From JAPLGZ01 sp038225095 (GTDB lineage: Bacteria; Chloroflexota; Anaerolineae; Caldilineales; Caldilineaceae): a stretch of DNA of 18,164 bases. Each line of letters begins with the position of its first letter. Within the stretch, counting starts at the first letter, position 1. A model generated the notes under the pieces. It was not told the DNA's origin and ran no database searches. It saw only the letters and a program-made list of their open reading frames with translations. This document shows positions 14,973 to 18,164 of the stretch, piece after piece. Location of the stretch: assembly GCA_038225095.1 (NCBI GenBank), contig JBBREZ010000081.1:1-18164 (forward strand), read 5' to 3'. Position numbers and translations under genes: made by a program.

Positions 14973-15461
14973 TCATGATGAGCCGCCTAGTGCCGCGCGG
15001 ATGTTGCCTAGGTGATGTAAGCTATGCCGAAGCGCATGATCTTCAATGAAGAATTGGGCCGTGAGCGGTGCATCGGCATTCAGCGAGATGGTTGCTGCTG
15101 TGTCTAATGCTTCGTCCGTAAATTCTCGAACCCTATCCGCCGCGTTCTTACTATTCTGCTGCAAAAGCGCAAGGGTTGCCTGCTTATTCACGGTTGCATT
15201 TTCCTGTGAATGTTGTGCATTCATGTGCGCTATCATCTCCCAGGTAACGCCAGCAATGGGCTCACCTGCTGCGATTGCTTTGGCTAGGTCAATTTCGAGG
15301 GGGTAGACATTCGCCACATGATGCACCAAAACCCCGACTGTGCGTTCTTCATTCGGGATCACTGTATTCCATTCTGTATCGGATAGATTTTGGACAAATG
15401 CGGCCAATGCCTGTGCGCCCTGTTCAATTCGATCCGCTAGTGCGTTCGCTCTCTTACTCAT
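14973..15461 (-). CDS. DinB-like family protein
   Basis: A 162-aa four-helix-bundle protein of the DinB/YfiT superfamily, putative metal-dependent enzymes that include thiol transferases. Candidate metal-binding histidines are His48 in LVHHVAN and His146/His150 in ALRHSLHHLGNI. AAAGGAG lies 7 bases before the ATG, a strong ribosome binding site. The gene starts 78 bp after the end of the attC-like site (minus-strand order), in the orientation expected of the next integron cassette. Substrate unknown. Confidence 0.85.
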   Translation of the reverse strand: MSKRANALADRIEQGAQALAAFVQNLSDTEWNTVIPNEERTVGVLVHHVANVYPLEIDLAKAIAAGEPIAGVTWEMIAHMNAQHSQENATVNKQATLALLQQNSKNAADRVREFTDEALDTAATISLNADAPLTAQFFIEDHALRHSLHHLGNIRAALGGSS

Positions 15462-15538
15462 GATTTCACTCCTTTTTGAGTTGATATGTCCGTGTTTTTA
15501 CTAACTTTTCTAGGTTTTCCCGTGCCATCGCTGCCGCG

Positions 15539-15629
15539 ACCCAACGGCCAGGGTTCAGCGGCGGGTGAAGGACAGGGGGCGCTCAGAAAACAGCGATCAC
15601 GCCCCGTCCGCTGCAACCCGTTGTTGGGC
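15539..15629 (-). other. Integron attC-like recombination site
   Basis: Read on the minus strand, the 91-nt site begins with GCCCAAC (R'' consensus RYYYAAC, 15623-15629) and ends with GTTGGGT (R' consensus GTTRRRY, 15539-15545). Inside, GGGTTGCAGCGGACGGG (L'' side, 15603-15619) pairs with CCCGCCGCTGAACCC (L' side, 15551-15565). All bases pair except a single G (15614) and a single A (15607), which stay extrahelical, as is typical of attC. A 4-5 nt unpaired spacer separates the R and L arms on each side. The site lies between two same-strand accessory genes, 38 bp after the stop of the first. No integrase or second attC is visible. Confidence 0.75.
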
Positions 15630-15667
15630 GTTTCCTTGCCCTAGCAGAGCAACATACATGTGTGCTT

Positions 15668-16270
15668 TTATGGTGTTGCCGTAATTGTTTGCAAAATACC
15701 CAGGATGTACTCTAATTGCTGAATTGGATATTCCGTCACATCCACATAGGCCGTGCTGTCGATCAGTTTGAGAAATCGCCACAGGCTGCCAGTCGTGACC
15801 ACGCCATACATTGGGGAGATCGTGATGCCATTGCGCGCATTAAATTCCTGCGCGGCGATCATTTCGGCTAAACATTGTGGAATACCGCCGGTAATCTGCT
15901 CGTTTTTGGCTTCCACCAACACGCAAACTGGCGCAGTGAGCATCAGTTGCTCCCGTCCACGCGAGAGGATGTAATCGCAGCGACCTTTCAAGCCGCGCCG
16001 TTCATCAACGGTAAAATCCACACCAGAGAAGAGACTGATCTGATCAGGATGTTGAAACTTGAGGTCGGCAAGAATAGGCGCGATAATAAATTCGGAACGA
16101 GCTTTTTCCGTACTAATATTGAGCGCCAGCGGAATGTACCGCGCCAACAACAGCGCCAGTGTGTCTGGTACTGACGCGATTGGCGGGTGCGGAAAGAGCG
16201 CCTGATCTTCAATCAAGATCAAGCCAAAGTCACGTTTTAGGATATCAAAGGAAAAATCGCTGTAGGCCAT
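15668..16270 (-). CDS. PD-(D/E)XK-like protein of unknown role
   Basis: A 200-aa protein resembling conserved uncharacterised cyanobacterial and Chloroflexota proteins. It has a nuclease-like core: Glu60 in KARSEFIIAPIL, Asp99 in GRCDYILS, and Glu120/Lys122 in VCVLVEAKNE, spaced as in PD-(D/E)XK enzymes. The later ECMIAAQ-like helix (CLAEMIAAQEFNARNG) and VVTTGSLWRFLKL are part of the recurring family pattern. The frame is open to 16408, but relatives begin at MAYSDF, and GGAG lies 9 bases before the ATG at 16270; the extension would run through the promoter. The attC-like site lies just after its stop, making it a likely cassette gene. Nuclease activity is inference. Confidence 0.75.
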   Translation of the reverse strand: MAYSDFSFDILKRDFGLILIEDQALFPHPPIASVPDTLALLLARYIPLALNISTEKARSEFIIAPILADLKFQHPDQISLFSGVDFTVDERRGLKGRCDYILSRGREQLMLTAPVCVLVEAKNEQITGGIPQCLAEMIAAQEFNARNGITISPMYGVVTTGSLWRFLKLIDSTAYVDVTEYPIQQLEYILGILQTITATP

Positions 16271-16309
16271 CGTGTTGTACTCCACACTACCCCATGCGTT
16301 CGTGGAAGT

Positions 16310-16338
16310 ATTGTAGATGGAAAGGATAGCAGATGCAA
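16310..16338 (-). promoter_or_regulatory. Promoter for the PD-(D/E)XK-like gene
   Basis: On the minus strand TTGCAT (16333-16338) and TACAAT (16310-16315) are 17 bp apart, placing initiation near 16303, about 33 nt before the ATG. It supports the shorter start at 16270 and shows the gene need not rely on an integron Pc promoter. Confidence 0.55.
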
Positions 16339-16796
16339 CTACGGGAAAGCTCGCCCAACTATTAAATAGACGGATTCCGCTTTTCCCGTTGCCGTCTCGA
16401 ATCAACACAGAGATATAGCCGATTCACCCTAAGCGCAAAAGCACCGCTTCCACCTATTTCCCTAATGCCATGCCTAGACGACGCCATCTAATTCACCTCT
16501 TGTTACTTGAATGAATGGGCCATAGACACTATGATTGGTTATACTGGAACGGGTGTGCTGTTCGAGTGAGGTCTGGAGTTATTTCTACTGTACTAAATTC
16601 TAATCTCTTTGTCAACAAATTTTTTGCACTTTACGCCATGTCACAGCTATCGACCACCGAGTGTTACCTCTGTTTTTAGACGTTTTGGTCAGTGTCAAGA
16701 TCGACAAACTGGCGATAGGTGGGCTGTTAGGCGGAGGGATCATTGCTGAGCAAAACCCGCCACTTTTCTGCTAGGCACTCTTTCTGCAAAAGCGCG
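16339..16796. other. Intergenic region without a recognisable gene
   Basis: About 460 bp between divergent genes. No frame on either strand has coding character. It is moderately AT-rich, notably around 16580-16630. GTTGGGC-like and GTTAGGC motifs at 16353-16359 (minus) and about 16726 lack the partner boxes needed for attC. Confidence 0.5.
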
Positions 16797-16839
16797 TTGA
16801 CAGCGCCACCCTAGCAAGCTAGAATACTGGCACTGTCAA
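16797..16839 (+). promoter_or_regulatory. Consensus promoter flanked by an inverted repeat
   Basis: A perfect TTGACA (16797-16802) and TAGAAT (16820-16825) are 17 bp apart. TTGACAGCGCC (16797-16807), which includes the -35 box, recurs inverted as GGCACTGTCAA (16829-16839) with 10 of 11 bases matching, centres 32 bp apart. The second copy covers the expected start site. Between them CTAGC-AA-GCTAG (16811-16822) is another perfect palindrome. This looks like an operator arrangement for a repressor gripping both ends of the promoter. Confidence 0.65.
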
Positions 16840-16864
16840 TTACTCAAAAGAAGGAGAAACTATC

Positions 16865-17935
16865 ATGCCTGAACTGTTTGGACGTCAATACACCAAACGG
16901 CAATTGTTAAATTTGGTGGGCGATATGAGTCAGGTGGCCGGCGCCCGCAAGGCCGAGCTGGTCGAAGGCAACGAGCGCGGTGCGGATCTGATCGAGGTCT
17001 TTAATGCCTCTGGGCTGAGCTTTTCGGTGCTGCCGGGCCGTTCATTGGACGTTGCCGCGGCGCATTATAAGGGGATGTCGTTGTGTTTTCGCAGCAACAC
17101 GGGCGATGTGGGGCCGGCCTTTTACGAACCGCAGGGCAACGGTTGGCTGCGCGGCTTCTTCGGCGGGCTGGTGCTGAGCTGCGGCATGACCTTTACCGGC
17201 CACCCCGAAGTCGATCCGCTGGAAGAGAATGAAGAACTGGGCCTGCATGGGCGGCTTTCCTTTTTACCGGCCAAGGGCGTGGTCGCCGAAGCCAACTGGG
17301 ACAAGGAAGAGTATGTTGTGCGCATACGTGGCAAAATGCGCGAAGCGGTGGTCTTTGGCACTAACCTTGAATTAAGCCGCGAAATTTCCACAGTGCTGGG
17401 TGAAAAATGTTTGCGCATTTACGACCGCATCGAAAATCTCAGTGCGCTGGCTTCACCGCTCATGTTCGTCTACCATTGCAATCCCGGCTTTCCGGTTTTG
17501 GACGAAGGCACGCGCCTTGTGATCAAGAGCAGCCGGACCACCGAGTGGACCGAAGATCGCGAAGTAGGGCCGGAAATCTACACAACGGCGCAGGCCCCGC
17601 AACCAGACGCGCAGGCCGTGGTCTATGTGCATCGACCCGTGGCCGACGCGGAGGGCAATGCGTCTGTTGGGCTGATCAACGACCGGCTCAAATTGGGGGT
17701 CTATTGGAAATTCCCGGTCAAAGAGATCCCGCTTTTAAGCCAGTGGCAAAACTTCGTCAACGGCTCGTATGTCACGGGGATTGAGCCGGGGAATGTCAGT
17801 ATGCTGGGGCGGGCGTGGAACCGCAAACACGGCTATCTCACCCACATCGAACCCGGCGAAGTGCGCGAGTTCCATTTAGAGATCGGCGTGTTGGATGGGG
17901 AAGCGGAGATTGCCGCGTTTGAGCAGCGGATGTGA
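16865..17935 (+). CDS. DUF4432 aldose-1-epimerase-like protein
   Basis: A 356-aa protein of the DUF4432 group in the galactose-mutarotase-like fold. Conserved elements include GLHGRLSFLPA with His128, VYHCNPGFPVLDEG with His204, and YVTGIEPGN with Glu307, positions that fit the sugar-binding His/Glu set of aldose epimerases. AAGAAGGAGAA precedes the ATG. It has its own near-consensus promoter with operator-like repeats, so expression is probably substrate-controlled. Relatives often sit in sugar-utilisation clusters; the gene after it is outside the window. The true sugar is unknown. Confidence 0.88.
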   Translation: MPELFGRQYTKRQLLNLVGDMSQVAGARKAELVEGNERGADLIEVFNASGLSFSVLPGRSLDVAAAHYKGMSLCFRSNTGDVGPAFYEPQGNGWLRGFFGGLVLSCGMTFTGHPEVDPLEENEELGLHGRLSFLPAKGVVAEANWDKEEYVVRIRGKMREAVVFGTNLELSREISTVLGEKCLRIYDRIENLSALASPLMFVYHCNPGFPVLDEGTRLVIKSSRTTEWTEDREVGPEIYTTAQAPQPDAQAVVYVHRPVADAEGNASVGLINDRLKLGVYWKFPVKEIPLLSQWQNFVNGSYVTGIEPGNVSMLGRAWNRKHGYLTHIEPGEVREFHLEIGVLDGEAEIAAFEQRM

Positions 17936-18164
17936 GACCGTCTTCGGGCAGCGCCTACAATCAATAGGGTTAATACCGAAGTGGTTATGGGCGCTCCCCG
18001 AAGGTCGGTGGCGATCTTCGGAACCCCTGTTGTTGGCGCAAAGTGCGCAATTTCTCATCATAGCGCTTACTATACGGGCTGGAGGCACCCGATCCTGCGG
18101 CTGTGGAATTCGCCTCGCCTGATAGCTGCGCAGGTCTGCCAGCACCTCGTCCAGTGTTTGATTT
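17936..18164. other. Window end without a confident gene
   Basis: On the minus strand the edge reads QTLDEVLADLRSYQARR and, in a shifted frame, SPYSKRYDEKLRTLRQQQG. This could be the broken end of a small protein entering from beyond the window, but neither frame is convincing on its own. An inverted repeat of CTTCGGG/CCCGAAG type (17945 and 17998 area) may end the DUF4432 transcript. Confidence 0.3.

Noticed and set aside
16353..16359. GCCCAAC on the plus strand as a possible second attC R' box
   Set aside because: No matching RYYYAAC partner or complementary L arms were found on the expected side.

Overview
The window reads as a chromosomal segment of a free-living bacterium, most likely a member of the Chloroflexota (Anaerolineae/Caldilineae-like). 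That placement is an inference from gene content: a TPR-CHAT caspase-like protein, a decayed TPR tail typical of Chloroflexota ATPase regulators, a Thermus-like acyl-CoA ligase, and gaps filled with palindromic repeats. There is no rRNA or tRNA gene, no CRISPR array, no intact transposase and no integrase.

Layout. 1-4608 (+): argG and argJ (arginine biosynthesis), a YitT-family membrane protein and a MOSC-domain protein, separated by long inverted repeats. 4733-6436 (-): a CHAT-domain protein with a short TPR-like N-terminus. 6437-7372: a gene-free, AT-rich stretch holding a TIR-bounded element and an abutting palindrome. 7373-7800 (+): frameshifted C-terminus of a TPR regulator, touching the start of an amidohydrolase (7797-8642), followed by ssb. 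9391-12293 (-): threonine synthase and a fatty-acyl-CoA ligase. 12375-13587: a divergent promoter region and a fold-type IV aminotransferase (+). 13686-14280 (+): an overlapping DUF4160-DUF2442 pair with its own promoter. 14409-16270 (-): an accessory block with a frameshifted DUF2283 gene, DUF2442 debris, a DinB-like gene and a PD-(D/E)XK-like gene. 16797-17935 (+): a DUF4432 aldose-epimerase-like gene with a near-consensus promoter. 17936-18164: no confident gene.

The most interesting signal is at 15539-15629. It has the architecture of an integron attC recombination site on the minus strand: consensus R''/R' boxes, nested L''/L' arms and extrahelical bases. It lies just downstream of the PD-(D/E)XK-like gene and just upstream of the DinB-like gene, both on the same strand. 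This suggests the accessory block is, or was, an integron cassette array (CALIN-like, since no intI is in view). The second theme is that nearly every gap carries a long palindrome built the same way but with unrelated arm sequences.

Functionally, the core genes are amino-acid metabolism (argG, argJ, thrC, a class IV aminotransferase), fatty-acid activation and sugar or lactone chemistry. They alternate with short defence- or addiction-like accessory genes and gene debris.
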